This document shows, one piece after another, positions 10,467 to 22,035 of a stretch of DNA of 64,000 nt. Source of the stretch: Diploptera punctata (Eukaryota; Arthropoda; Insecta; Blattodea; Blaberidae); the NCBI GenBank assembly GCA_030220185.1, contig JASPKZ010007535.1, positions 406,001 through 470,000 on the forward strand, read 5' to 3'. The notes beneath the pieces are model-generated. The model made no database searches, was not told the DNA's origin, and saw nothing but the letters and a program-made list of their open reading frames with translations. The position numbers and the translations under genes are program-made. Every line of letters begins with the position of its first letter. Positions within the stretch are counted from its first letter, which is position 1.

Positions 10467-10901
10467 ATTTACTATTCGGGCGGTTTATTATTATTATATT
10501 TTTTATTAAGTTTTAGGATCTTCACTAATATTAATAGTTTTATCTTCCTGGTTTTATTCGTCGATGTTTGTTTGTCACTCCTTTCACGTTGTTTACTTCC
10601 TTTACTTCTGGTATTAATTATTATTATTCAAATACTGTATAAGGATTACCGCTAGTCCTATCTGTTATCTCAGTGCTACGATTTTAGCCCTTGTCCCTTC
10701 AAGATTTATCTGCAATCCTTCAATCTGACTGTTCCTCATATAATTAATTATTACTTTAAGTATCGATATACCATCTCATGCTAATCATTTGTTATTGCAA
10801 TTTGTTTATATTTATTACTGGTATTATTATTATTGTTGTTTATTAATTTTTCTGTGAATTATTATTATTATTATTATTTATTGTTTATTAATTTTCTGTG
10901 A

Positions 10902-10932
<31 letters not shown>

Positions 10933-10948
10933 TATTAATTTCCTGTGA

Positions 10949-10979
<31 letters not shown>

Positions 10980-10995
10980 TATTAATTTTCTGTGA

Positions 10996-11031
<36 letters not shown>

Positions 11032-11155
11032 GTCATGCAGTATGATAGTTAACTTTTACTGTTATTACTGATGTTTTGTTTTTTTATCATTGTTTATTAT
11101 TTTTTTTATTAATATAGCTATTATGGTTATTATTATTATTATTATTATTTTTTTT
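10201..11155. repeat. ATT-rich low-complexity tract with minisatellite
   Basis: Blocks of (ATT)n at 10230-10262, 10387-10465 and 11000-11032. Between 10835 and 11000 a unit of about 43-46 bp, gtttattaattttctgtgaa plus (tta)n, repeats four times with small changes. It lies inside the LTR element. Confidence 0.85.
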
Positions 11156-14100
11156 TTTATTTTCATTTCTTTCATTATTAGGTCGATTAGTTATCATGTT
11201 TTTCTTTTATAGCTCAGATTGCCCGTTGGTTATTCACTGAGTCTCGGTCATCCTCTTTTACCTCATGACCTGTCTTCGTAATCTGATGCTCCTTTATACC
11301 TGCCAAACTGCTTTATTATGAATTATTTAATTATTAATATTATTCAAATTAGTTTGTTAAGATTACTCGTAGTTGTTCCATATTTAATTGTGGTTCTCAT
11401 AATCTTTGGGTTTAATTTATTGCAGCGATTAAGATTATCTACTCGCTTCCTAAGTTAGTTCCATTTACCGATGTTTTACTTTTAAATTAGTTAGTTTAAG
11501 TTCACAGATTATTAGCTTATCTTAGTAAGGTTTCTATTTATTATTTATTGTTATCATTATTTATTGGTTATTTATTATTATTAAGGCGTTCATTAATTGA
11601 GTTCTAACTTCCCACATGTTCTTATTCCTCAAATATTCCCTTCATCCGGAATATGTGTAATTGAAGGTTATTTATTTATGATGATAGAGCGTTTACGGAT
11701 TAAGTTAAACCACTAAGTCTACTTCACTACTCAAATATTCAAAAACTGCACTTGAATGACAAGAAATTATTTCCAGGGTTCTATGGTCCTATAGTGCGCC
11801 GGCATTATCACCCCGTTTCAATTATCACGTCGCTTGCTACAATAAAATATCTAAAAGATCTACGACTAGATTGCTCACTTCACTATGAAATTATATAATC
11901 CAATAATATTATAACATTTATCGGAACAGTTCACAATCTTACAAATGCTGCCACCATAAAATCGAAATTGTATTGTTTTAAGTATGTAGTCGCATTAAAG
12001 ATAATGCCGAAGTAACTAGACACTCTTGATTTAATCCAAACTCTTCACTGCATAAAAATCTCTCTGGGGAAACTGCAAGTCACCATTCACCATATAGGTA
12101 TTCAAATATTTACTCAAAAGTCCTAAGTAATGTATAAAGTCGGTTGAAAATTCAAAAAAAAAATAAGGTAGATAAAACATAAGACTTATAATTCACAACA
12201 GAAACTCAAAAATTTATCCCTGGTTATGTAGTATCATCTCACTTGGGGTTAGGATTAATAGACAATACCATGTATTTATTCATTTATTTTTGTGGATATT
12301 ATTTATTTATTTATTTTTTATTAACATCTTCGAGCCTATTATTTAATTAAATGCTTAGTCTAATGCGCAAGGTCGTTTACTCGGACGGAGAATTATAAGA
12401 ATGGTCAGCATCAGGTTCCCTCAGCCGTACTAACTATTTTATGAATCAACATCATTTAAATCATTATAATTCATCTACTACCTGTATCCATATAAGATAG
12501 ATTAAGATTCTGCATCCCTCTATTATGTTCTTTTGTTTCTAAATTATAAGGCCGTTATGCGACAAAATGTGTCCTAGTTCGAACCATCAGCTGACATACC
12601 TTGTAACAGTTGTGGAAAGTTTTCAGAATCTATTTTCAATACACCGTTACGAGATGTAATCTGATTTCCGTTACTGGTGTCCCATCCAAGTATAATTTGG
12701 TCTATTATATGTTACACTTTAAGTAACTCCGTTGAAACCAAGATTTTATCTAAGTTAATTATTTATTCTGTAAAGGAAACTGAGTTCCACGAGCCACTTT
12801 TATTTTATTTTGAATAATTTTGTTATTTAATCTGTAAAAGAATCTAAGTTCCATACTTCCATATTTTCCTTCGATAAATTGTTATACGAGTTGCGGAAAA
12901 TTTCCAATTTACTCCCGACAAATGCTAAATATTCCCGACTTGTAAAAAAAATGGAAAATAATTTATTAGTTCAAGTTCCAAGGGCCTAGAATAAATTGTT
13001 ACACTCTGGCTATCTTGCGCTATACTGGAGAGTCTAACCAAATACTGAATACATTTTTCCTGAGTTCGAAACCAGGACTTCTAGTGACGACATCCTAGCC
13101 AACACATTACACGTGTTGCCAGATCAATCGGTTTAAAAAAGAAAATTGATACTCTTTATGATTTCGGATATTTGATCTGATGATCATGTATATTGCCGAT
13201 CGAATTATTTTGAAGCGTCACTCCCTCCTTCAAGTTGGAAAATTTTCAGAATCTTTATCAAAATCCCGTTAAATAGCCTCGCATACGGGGACATATTTCA
13301 AACTAAATATTCCTCGGACATCTCTTAACATTCCTGCTAGAAATATACTTGTATTATAGCTAAATTTGAACACTCCGGCTTACCGTTCTCGGACAAGAAA
13401 TCTAATAAAAAACCAACTGGTAGTCACCGTATGTGAAACTTATTGTACTGTTTTTCCGACCTTTCCAAAACCTAGCCTTCACTCCAGCCGCCATCTTGTA
13501 AAGCTAGTCACCAGGGTTCGAACCCGAGACTCCCTTCTCTAAATATTTTCTTAACAATACCCTGTAGTTACCCCGTAAATTATTTCATATATGCTACATA
13601 AATATATATATATATATATATATATACATATGACCTGTCATTTTTCCACTGATTTAAACACCGTCGGTATGATTTCGACTTGACATTTAGTATTGCCAAC
13701 ATAGGAGTGACACAGTCCGTTTATTTATTTAATCTCCATATTTAATATATTTTCCAACGCATGCAGAAACGTTCTGTTCGCAGGAAAGATCTAAAAATAT
13801 TTCCTATATAACGTTACTAAATTTTCTCATTTAATTCAACATTTCGTTCATATGTTGGTATCGCTTGAGTTGCCCTGAGGTAATTAATAACCCGAGACAT
13901 TTAAACCCTGTACTTCAGTATTATATGGAAGTAATTTTCCACGAAGGTAATTAGTTCATGCTATTTTATTCGTAATTATTATTGCAGAGAAATTATTTTA
14001 TTTCTATTATTATTGGTCACAATCACCATCGGCAAAAATATTCATGTTAGTATGATGGCGTGTCATCCCCGTCCACAAGCCACGAGTTCGGTTCGTATAC

Positions 14101-14570
14101 GTCGACATATCCCGTTAGATGGGCTACGTTTCAGGCCACGTTTCAGGCTATGTTTCAGCAATGAGTTTTGTCAATCTATATTGGTTTTATATTTTTATCC
14201 TATTCAGTCCTAACAGACATATTTTCTAGACAAAACAAATAATACACTCTCTTATCTATCATGCACAGATTTACAAGAAAAAAAAATGGTTGCTCAAATT
14301 TATAACTACATCGAAAAAACATTTTTGTTCTTCTTCCACAACTTCCCTCTCTCTTCCAAGGTCTGATTAATCTAAATCCCAATCCAGAATTAATATCTTT
14401 TTATTTATTTCATCTCTATTAAATAATAAATATCCTCTGTTCTACATAAATCTTACACTGCTGATTTTAACCTAAAAAATGTGCGTATCACAAAATTTTA
14501 ATATTTATGTATTCCAAACGGTCCAGAAAGCTTGCAAGGGTCCGTTTCCCTATCATAAAAAAAATATGAT

Positions 14571-14588
14571 CGCCACCGCTGTTCACCA
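14571..14588 (-). other. Primer-binding site
   Basis: On the minus strand, one base after the 5' LTR end, comes tggtgaacagcggtggcg. The TGG start pairs with the CCA end of a tRNA primer, whose 3' end would be cgccaccgctgttcacca. I could not assign the tRNA species from memory. Confidence 0.75.
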
Positions 14589-14589
14589 A

Positions 14590-15282
14590 TGTTATGGACC
14601 CAACTGGATTTATTAGGCTTAAAGGACCTTCGGGACTTGGAAAATCTGGTAGCGGTTTCCTAGCCGAGCGTTAGTATGAGGATGTACAGTTATACATGTT
14701 TAGAAATAAACAAATGGAGTCTATTTTAAACTATTTTATTACTAAAATATAAATAATTAGAAATCCTAAATATCTCTAGCCCTAAACCTATTCTAAGCCT
14801 ATATTAAAACTACAGTACTTTCTTGGGGAGGGTTGAGAAGGGAGTTGTGGAATTTTAAATCTAACCAAATCTACATGATTAAAAATTGTTAATATCCCTT
14901 TCTAAAATATAGTTTCAAAAATATCATATTGTACTTGAATTTAAATCCAAAAGAAATGGAATAAGTATTAAGAAAAATGGTCGGTGACTTACCCTCCAGC
15001 AGTACACACACAGACAGACACGAGCCCATCACTTCTCAAGTGTTATATACTTCAAAAATGACCTGAGGTCACCCTAAAACTGTACTACTAACATTCCAAG
15101 GAACTAAATGTAGGGATGTTTACAGTTAGCTTCAATCAAGACTTTTGATCTGAACTATACTCTATCTCAACGGACTGCAGACTTTTAATGTCTAAAGTCC
15201 ATCTCAAACGAGTTTGCTCGAATAATTAAAATAATCTATAAAACAATAAAAAATCTATATAAAGAACTATGTATTCATAACA
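14590..15282 (-). promoter_or_regulatory. 5' LTR
   Basis: Second 693-bp LTR, at the transcriptional start side. Reading from 15282 leftwards: tgttatgaatacatagttct, then ttatatag as a TATA-like element. It includes (ac/ag)-rich acacacacagacagaca at 15003-15020. I see no difference from the other LTR. Confidence 0.9.
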
Positions 15283-15480
15283 GAGGCCTTTTCATTCAGG
15301 TTTAAGGATTTTTTACGGGCCTGAAAATCTTCAGACTCGGGACCCACGGCTTAAAGTCCCTCCCGGAGGACTCGCTCCTTGGATTTTTCCGTCCTAAAAA
15401 ATCCATCGACCTCGGTCGGGTTTAAACCCGCGACCCTCGGGACCAGAGGCAAGGAGCATAACCACTAGTCCACCGCGGCC
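15283..15480 (-). repeat. SINE-E, tRNA-like head (right of LTR element)
   Basis: Minus strand starts ggccgcggtggactagtggt, giving an A-box-like tagtggttatgctcc and a B-box-like gggtttaaacccg (ggatttgaaccc in the intact copy at 52783). It then runs through ggtcgatgg and aatccaaggag. The first five bases gaggc are the LTR element's target duplication. Confidence 0.85.
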
Positions 15481-15659
15481 GACATATGTAGATAAATAAG
15501 CGTAATTAAATTAGCCTAGTTAAGAAACTCCCACTAGGGAGCACCATGTCCCCACGCGGGACGAATGGGGTAATATACATACTCAATAGAATGTGCGTGT
15601 TGACCCTTAGTACCTCCTGCTATCGCGTAACAGCATCAGCATAACAAAGAGTTTTTATT

Positions 15660-16150
15660 AACACATTGAATTGTACGCCTTCTTTATCTTTATCCTAGAT
15701 TTGATGTCATGCTCTGGTACAAAATTGAATACAAGTTGAGACAGTGCATCTTCTTGCTGTAAGACATTGTGAAGTTTGAAAATTTGCCTACCCGCACCCT
15801 ACTCTTTGTGCAAATTGGACACATTAGAATTAGTGTAACCAACGTTTTAGGAATTCCGAAATCCAGCAGTATAGTGTATAAATTCTCCCTCTTAATTGAA
15901 TCGTAAGCTTTTTTTTTTTTTTTAGTTTGCATATAGTTGATATACAGTACCATTATATCCCCTTTTCCTTTTTTAAAATCTGTCTTATACTTAAAATAAG
16001 ATCTATTGTAGCCCTGTTTCTTCTAAATCCACAATAATGATTACCTATTATGTCGTCAGTATCAGAAGTAGGTGTGTATATTAATATATTTGTTAGACAT
16101 TTATATGAAGTTGAAAGTAAAGAGATGTCCTTGTAGTTCTTGCTAATGAC
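15660..16150 (-). pseudogene. Non-LTR RT fragment
   Basis: Minus-strand translation gives a GNHYCGFRRNRATIDLI segment (the FRRNRST-like motif before motif A; opposite about 16000-16050), then KAYDSIKRENLYTILLDFGIPK with the motif A region (15840-15910), then MSYSKKMHCLNLYSILYQS, a degraded motif B (normally QGxxLSPxLF). A frameshift lies near the poly-A tract at 15908-15922. No motif C (FADD) remains. The copy is inactive. Confidence 0.72.
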
Positions 16151-16438
16151 ATAGTGTCTTCATATGTTTTTGAAATTTGAGTTTTTTTTTTTTTGAGGAG
16201 ACATTTCAGTACATATATTGTTATGCTTCACTTCCCGGTCTTTTATAACACCTTGAATTAGTGAAATGAAATATATAGTATGAAATAAAATATTGTAAGA
16301 CAATGTTTTTATTTATTACATGGATCCTTAATTCTCTTTAGTAGGCTATATAACTTTTTTCCATTTGTTGTACAATGGGGTTATTATTTCCAAATAAAAG
16401 TATTTAAATGTTTATATATACCGAATATATATATATAT

Positions 16439-16484
16439 AGATCCGGGTTCGAATCCCGTCCAGGCATTTATTTTTCTTATCATA

Positions 16485-16486
<2 letters not shown>
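16439..16486 (+). repeat. tRNA 3'-half unit K between (TA)n tracts
   Basis: The sequence gatccgggttcgaatcccgt (B box), then ccaggcatttatttttctta and tcataccat, sits between TA repeats at 16425-16438 and 16487-16521. It equals one arm of the palindrome at 44822-44953. Only the T-arm half of the tRNA is present. Confidence 0.75.
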
Positions 16487-16521
<35 letters not shown>

Positions 16522-16524
<3 letters not shown>

Positions 16525-16800
16525 GTTCGATTCCATTCGGGACAAGCTCCTGGGTGAGGTTTTTTCGGGGTTTTTCCTCGCATGTAAGACAAATGTCAGG
16601 AAGCATAGGGCCAAAGAGTTCCCGAAAATCATCCGGTCATCATCATCCTTATCATTATCATCGTCATCCTTTACCGGTGTGGAAAGCAACGAGAAGCTAC
16701 CATATCTATAATTCCCTAGTAAAGCTGCAAAGCATAGCATGAATATGCAATGATTGCAGTGAATGACCTGCCCTCGGGCAGAATTACTATGAATGGATAT
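16522..16800 (+). repeat. SINE-A, 5'-truncated at (TA)n
   Basis: Begins at the B box (gggttcgattcc) directly after a TA tract. It continues with the standard SINE-A body (ttcggggtttttcctcgcat, ccggtgtggaaagcaacgag) and end (gcagaattactatgaatgga). The tRNA 5' half is missing. Confidence 0.85.
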
Positions 16801-16856
16801 ATACATAAAATATCGATGTTATAATTAAATTTTGATATTTAACAATGAAGACCAAA

Positions 16857-17043
16857 TATGACATGAAAAGAAAAATAAACACCTGAACCGGGACTTGAAC
16901 CGGAGAATCATGTGTAAGCAAGAAAAATAAATGTTTATGCTAAGATGCCTGAGTAGACTAGTTGGTATGTCACTAGCGTACCAAGTTAGAAGTTTCGGAT
17001 TGAAATTTCGGTTCAGGCATTTATTTTACTTTTCATGTCACGT
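16857..17043 (+). repeat. tRNA-like unit K2 with inverted terminal arms
   Basis: The left arm (16857-16905, tgacatgaaaag, aaataaacacctgaaccggg, acttgaaccgg) is inverted against the right arm (16995-17043, ttcggttcaggcatttattt, then cttttcatgtca). Between them, atgcctgagtagactagttg to ggttcaggca has the size and boxes of a degenerate tRNA. It is the same design as the 44822 palindrome, with an extra tRNA 5' half retained. Confidence 0.65.
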
Positions 17044-17073
17044 AGGTATATATATTAAAATATTAAATAAATA

Positions 17074-17183
17074 ATAAAAAATAAAACTTAGTTTTATTTG
17101 ATTTTCATATTTATTATATTATAATAAATTATATTATTATAATAAATATGAAAATCAAATAAAACTAAGTTTTATTTTTATTT
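17074..17183. repeat. AT-rich palindrome
   Basis: Arms of about 50 bp: the left reads aaaacttagttttatttgat and ttcatatttatta, and the right is its complement (tgaaaatcaaataaaactaa). The short spacer is itself ATT-rich. It resembles the palindrome at 2632-2804 in form but not in sequence. Confidence 0.85.
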
Positions 17184-17189
17184 AATTAA

Positions 17190-18439
17190 TAGATATGGAT
17201 TTTCATCAAGTAAACACCAACTCAGTTGATTATATATTAAAATAATTTCCCATAAAACTAGATACCCTTCTTTTCGTACATTATTTCACCACTAGTATTA
17301 AAAAAGGAAGGAAGTAAGCCTAAAATTATTAAATAGTGAGATAAAGATAAACGTTCTTTTTGTTTATGTATGAGTGTATAAATATACGTGTAGGCACAAT
17401 TTCGGTTTAAGTGGGGATGATTATAGGCCTTCGTAATTTCAGAATTCATCTTTTAAAATCCATTATATTTGAAATTGAACCGAAAGTGCGTTTTTCGGTT
17501 CGCTACTGCAACGCCGTTATCCTCCCTGAACAGTAAGATTCGTGAACTATGCCAATATCCTTTCTCTATGCATCTACCTCCACTCTCCTTTTTACCTCTC
17601 CTGTGGCGCTGTTTGTGCTGCGCATCTCCCTTTCTACCTCGGAACGCTCAAATACGCAATGCACATCAAGAACATTATCATTCGATCGGAACTTTGAGTT
17701 GAGACAGCGTCGTCTGGAGCCGCGAGTGGCGTGGTTTAAGTTGGTCCTGAGGACCGGGGAAAGACTACCCTGGCTTGGACCGTGGTATGAATGTGGTGTG
17801 AGGTATGATATAGTTTCCTGATGTTAAGGATTATTATTATTTTTTTTTTGTTTAGAATGATCAAGTATTTACATTTGTTATATTTTCATCCACTTCAGAC
17901 GTATTGTTTATATTAAACATCATTTTTATATAAATCCTGGTTAATGTTCCTAGTTATTTATGTGCATGCTGCTGTTTGATATTCCTGTACTGAAACTTAC
18001 TTATTTAGGAGATCATTCTAGCTTCCTTTATTTTCCATCTAGCTTTCATGATTAATAACAATAACGATACATTCAATTTATATAGAACTAGCAATTACTC
18101 TGGTGTTTTGAGATCTATTGTTGATTCATGTTTAAGCGTTTAGGAAAGAAAGATGAATCAATCTTTGCCTCTATGGGCCCGGGCAAAAGGTTTCTGATTA
18201 ATAACCTCGGATGTTATGAACTCTACGCTAGTATATGCAACGGAAACAAAAGACGATCCTAAAGAAAACTGCACAAATGGTAGCAGCCAGCGTGGTTCTC
18301 GCCCGCACAAAATAATGAATATATAGTAGGCTATAATTATGTATTTGTATTGGCCTTGACCTATTTGTGCTGGTTGAATGGAAGAGAAGGCCTTAACTCT
18401 GTCATAATAAATAACACATTATTATAAAAGTAAAGTGAA
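17190..18439. other. No recognisable gene
   Basis: Mostly non-repetitive within the window. Short open stretches at 17469-17821 have no recognisable motif. Composition is more balanced around 17480-17820 than in the flanks. Could be host intergenic DNA. Confidence 0.4.
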
Positions 18440-18611
18440 CCCACAACAGACCCGGAGGTCCTTGGGGTAGTAGGAGGTTAAGGCTCCCACTTTTTCTAGA
18501 CAATCAGCACTTTATGTCAGCCGGGTTGTGAGCCCTGCGTGACGGCCGCCTTTACCCCCAGAACAAGCGTCTGGTACTCATTTATGTTAGAGGCTGAGTC
18601 GACCCCAGGGC
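18440..18611 (-). repeat. SINE-C fragment without head
   Basis: Carries tccttggggtagtaggaggt, gtcagccgggttgtgagccc and tgaggctgagtcgacccc-like sequence of SINE-C, ending before the tRNA-like head seen in the copies at 39660, 42388 and 49258. Confidence 0.8.
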
Positions 18612-18861
18612 CATATTATTTTTTTATATTCCAAAAATATAACCTACGGCAGAAGGCTCTACGCATATTCTTACACTAAGACCACTTATGAATGAACGAA
18701 GTAAATATCTTACTTTTTACCCCTTTAATTGGTTCATGTATCAAATTCTATTCGCTAGGATAAATTTACTACATGCCCATAACTGCCGGAATATATCCTC
18801 TTTTTTCGATCCAAAAAAACGAAGTATCCAAGGATAAAAGTAGTTAAATATAAATATATCC

Positions 18862-19153
18862 TCAACTCGTGTCCAACTCACGGTCGGGTCGAGGAATGAG
18901 ATGAGATGAAGCCCCTATATTTAGAGGTTTGTGCCGGCCGACCACTCCTGACGCACCGTCACAGGAGCGAAATGAAACGAAATGGATGAGATGAGTATGG
19001 AGAAATTGTGGCAGGGGAAAACGAGAGAAACCCCGAGAAAAACCTGCCCAAGCTCCGTTTCGTCCACCACGAAACCCACATGGAGTGACCGAGACTGGAT
19101 CTCGGGACCCCAGCAGTGAGAGACGAGCGTCTAACCGCTTGGCCACGGAGCCA
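18862..19153 (-). repeat. SINE-D (tRNA-derived)
   Basis: On the minus strand the head reads ggctccgtggccaagcggtt, agacgctcgtctctc (A-box region of a Ser/Leu-type tRNA), then a weak B box at gatccagtctcggtc. The body follows: gtttcgtggtggacgaaacg and ggtttttctcggggtttctc. The last motif resembles the SINE-A central region, suggesting a common ancestral domain. A fragment of the same head is at 52665-52730. Confidence 0.75.
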
Positions 19154-19389
19154 CCATAAAAGTAGTTAAGTGATAGTAAATTGGGTAAAATTAATTAACA
19201 GCACCTACTTATATGTATGTGGTTTAAACGAAAAAGAAAACCAGAAATTAATCATAAACATTTCTTATTAGAGTTTTCCACTTAGCAAAACGTAATGTAC
19301 TTCTGTCCTGTACAACAGCGGAAACTAAATGTATCTGCTTTTTCCCTGGAAAATGGTCAGGGAAGATTTTTTAGAAACGTTTGGAAATT

Positions 19390-19440
19390 AGTCCACCGCT
19401 GTGATCTCGGGATAACATTGTTACCTTGTACACAGAGTGA
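19390..19440 (+). repeat. SINE-A head fragment
   Basis: gtccaccgctgtgatctcgg followed by degraded gataacattgttaccttgt matches the first 38 bp of SINE-A. It stops abruptly and is followed within about 25 bp by an inverted SINE-C fragment. Confidence 0.7.
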
Positions 19441-19449
19441 CGAGAGCAT

Positions 19450-19637
19450 TTACCGGAGTTGTCAGCCCTACATGACGGCCATCTTTACTCCCTGAATAAC
19501 TGTCTGGTACTCATTTCCATTAGAGGCTGAGTCGATCCCAGGATAATGGTGTCTCTAGAATGTTTGCCTGGACTCGAACCCTCGACCTTGCGGCTCGTAG
19601 CGTATTGCCTTAACCAAATACGCTAAGCCGTGTCCCC
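19450..19637 (-). repeat. SINE-C, internally deleted
   Basis: Contains tgtcagccctacatgacggc, tagaggctgagtcgatccca, and at the right the tRNA-like head (minus strand gcgtatttggttaaggcaat, then ggtcgagggttcgagtcc). The 3' third of the family is missing. Confidence 0.78.
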
Positions 19638-19724
19638 TTAAAATATGTCTATGTGTGTGATCAAACTTTTAAACGTCCCTTCCGACAGGTGAAAAGCGTG
19701 GAACACGTTAGAATACCCAAAATG

Positions 19725-20205
19725 AAGAGGTCATCATCATCAACAACAAGGATTAAGCCCAATGGCTTGTTCCGATCTCATTATAGGTCGAATTCATCCT
19801 TCCATCTCTTCAATGGTCTTCCCAACAATCTTCTCCCTTTTGGTTTATAATAATACTTTTTCTTGGTATGCGCTGTTTATTCATTCGTAATACGTGCTGA
19901 AGGTAAGCATTTTGATAGTATTTTATTCTTTCACAGAGATTAAATATTAAGTTCTGTTCTTATATCTTCGTTTTTATTTTTATCGGTCCTTTGGTATCTT
20001 GCTATTGCTCTCAACATCTTCATATCAGCAGCCTCTATTTGTTTACTATCTACCTTTGTTAATGTCCGGGTTTCACATTCATAGACAAGATATGAAACTG
20101 CCAATACTTTGTAAAATTTTAAAATAGTTTCTTTTCTAGATTTATTCAATAAAGTACGTTTAATTGTGCCACATAGATAATTGAATCGTTGCATTTTAGT
20201 GTGTT
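19725..20205 (-). pseudogene. LINE-II RT C-terminal fragment
   Basis: Minus-strand open stretch 19940-20194 translates FNYLCGTIKRTLLNKSRKET, YKVLAVSYLVYECETRTLTK and EDIRTELNI. This is the linker after RT motif E with the YGCETW-type segment (here YECETR). Further left the KPKGRRLLGRPLKRWKD block follows in another frame, as in the plus-strand copy at 785. Catalytic motifs are absent. Its right end meets the 3' tail of LINE-I near 20215. Confidence 0.75.
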
Positions 20206-20215
20206 TATCTAAATT

Positions 20216-20240
20216 TCGATCTATCTATCTATCTTCAGGT
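20216..20240 (-). repeat. LINE-I 3' tail, (GATA)n
   Basis: Plus-strand atctatctatctatctt is the minus-strand tail gatagatagatagat directly after the LINE-I 3' end. A shorter version is at 45542-45560. A tandem-repeat tail is common for non-LTR elements that do not use poly-A. Confidence 0.65.
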
Positions 20241-20275
20241 TTTTACAGCTGCTGCCGTGTTCCCGTGCCAAACCT

Positions 20276-22030
20276 CTAAAGCCTACGGTCTTGGGCATCT
20301 TCGATACTTAGCCCTCTAGCTTGCATTACTGTCTTCATGTTTTCCTTCCATGTTAACCTTGGTCTCCCTCTTTTCTTCTTTCTGTTCGGATGCCATTCAT
20401 ATAGTTGCTTCGGCCATCGCTCATCTTCCATTCTTAAAACATGTCCTAACCACTTTAATTCCTTCTCCTCAATTCTTTCAATTATGCTTTCTTCTGCTTC
20501 CATTATATTTCTAATTTCCTTATTTGTGACATGTTCTAATCTAGACTTTCTGGCACTTCTCCGTAAATAATCCATTTCTAGAGCTATTAGTCTATTCTTG
20601 TAGTACTTATTGATTGTCCATACCTCACTTCCATACATTGCAACAGATTCCACCAATGTTTTACCAATATATTTTTTTGTGTCTTTCCAAATATGCTTAT
20701 CCCACCATATGGAATTTAACGATTATATTATTTTGCTACTCAATTCAATTCTATGTTTTATGTTCTCTTTGCCTATACCTTCAATGTTATCCATAATTAT
20801 TCCCAAATATTTAGTTTGTTTCACTTGCTTTATTTGGATTCCTTCTTCCAATATTAAATTTTCTCGTTCATTGCTATTTATTGCCAGATATTCTGTTTTT
20901 TGTAAATTTACTGTGAGACCCCATGATTCATATGTGTTTTTCAACCTTTTTATCATGAATTCCATATCAAATTTGTCTTGCGCTAAAACCAGTTGATCAT
21001 CGGCAAATTGTAATGTCAGCAAAAATCTGTTACCTATTGGCATCCCCATACCTTTGCAGCTTTGTTTCCATTTCATTAATATGGATTCTACATAAATATT
21101 AAATAAAATTGGTGAAAGACTGCACCCTTGTTTCAATCCCTTTGTGGTTTTTATAGGATTAGACATTGTATTTTCCAATTTTAACATAAGCGGAGTTACT
21201 TTATAGATTTGTTTAATAATTTCTATTAGGTTTCTATCAATATTGTATTTCTCCAATACTTCCCATAATTTGTTCCTCGGAATTGAGTCATAAGCTTTCT
21301 CTAAATCTATCATTGTCAAATGGGTTTCTTCTCCAACTGCAGTCCGCTTTTCAATTAACTGTTGTATTGCAAATATATTGTCAACACATGACCTTCCTGG
21401 TCTGAATCCATTTTGATCTTCTCCTAATTTGTCTTTAATATATTTTTGTAACTTTGTTTTTAATAACTTCGTAAATATTCTATATAATGTGTTATTTATA
21501 CTTAGTCCTCTGTAGTTTTTTGCGTCTCTTCTATCGCCCTTCTTGTATATTGGTACAATGTAGCTTATTTTCCATTCATCGGGAATCTTCTGTATTGCAA
21601 TGCACTTATTAAACAAGTCCCTCAATCTACCTATTAAATTTTTTGGGCCACATTTAATTAACTCATTGGGTATGTTTCCCGGCCCTGGTGCCTTTTTATT
21701 CTTTAGGGTTTGAATTTCTAATTCTATATCTATTGTATCAAATTCCAGGACGTTCATTTCTATAGTTGGATTTTCTATTGTTTCCATAAATTCATTTGTA
21801 GTTTCTGACAGTAAAGCTTTGTAATGTTTTTCTGCGTCTGATTTTATTAACAAATTTATCTTGCTGGATCCTTGGTTGTTTTTAGTGTTTTTAGAAATCT
21901 CCATACTTCTGATGATTGTGATCCTCCTATATAACTTTCTATTTCTTGGCATTTGATTATCCATAATTTGTTTTTTTTCTTCTATCACTTTCCTTTTAAC
22001 TTTGGCGTTTGTTCTCTTGTATTCTATCCA
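20276..22030 (-). pseudogene. LINE-I reverse transcriptase, 5'-truncated, one nonsense codon
   Basis: The open frame 20723-22075 (450 codons) holds a full non-LTR RT core. In order: KKAPGPGNIPNELI (residues 127-140), NYRGLSINN (187-195), QNGFRPGRSCVDNIF (221-235), motif A IDLEKAYDSI (256-265, catalytic D257), motif B GLKQGCSLSPILFN (313-326), motif C LQFADDQLV (355-363, D359/D360), motif D WGLTVNLQKTEYL (385-397) and motif E TKYLGI. A TAA at 20723-20725 then interrupts the same frame, which resumes to 20276 with SVAMYGSEVW, LKWLGHVLRMED and RGRPRLTW, the usual C-terminal domain. The endonuclease region is missing. The first 10 or so residues before about 22030 derive from a different element (LINE-III), so the apparent ATG is not native. 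RT would copy element RNA at a nicked target. This copy is dead but recent. A second copy is at 45545-46478. Confidence 0.9.
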
Positions 22031-22035
22031 ATTCT

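Larger units (their letters stand above)
5285..14570 (-). other. Non-coding interior of the LTR element
   Basis: About 9.3 kb with dense stops in all frames. T-rich on the plus strand, that is A-rich in the presumed transcript. Apart from the repeats listed separately, I see no recognisable domain. Open stretches on the minus strand (7951-8151 and 8238-8552) translate the same repeat and share RRFARVFLGPEGSKELAPSP. That reflects the duplicated DNA and is no evidence of selection for protein. Confidence 0.8.
4579..15282 (-). mobile_element. Complete LTR retrotransposon, non-autonomous (LARD-like), 10.7 kb
   Basis: Two 693-bp direct repeats begin TGTTATG and end CATAACA. A 5-bp target duplication gaggc lies at 4574-4578 and 15283-15287. 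The primer-binding site and polypurine tract place the 5' LTR on the right, so the element is transcribed leftwards on the minus strand. The 9.3-kb interior has no gag, protease, RT or integrase reading frame on either strand; the longest open stretch is 148 codons over an internal repeat. It must borrow proteins from an autonomous relative. LTRs that read as identical mean a recent insertion. The paralogous empty site is at 52958-52962. Confidence 0.93.

Noticed and set aside
5272..14589. Hidden gag-pol in the LTR element
   Set aside because: I looked for protease, RT (Y-x-DD) and integrase signatures on the minus strand and saw none. Stops are dense throughout.
16404..16592. Open stretches with IYIYIY repeats (also 26354, 44817, 57146)
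   Set aside because: They are translations of (TA)n microsatellites.
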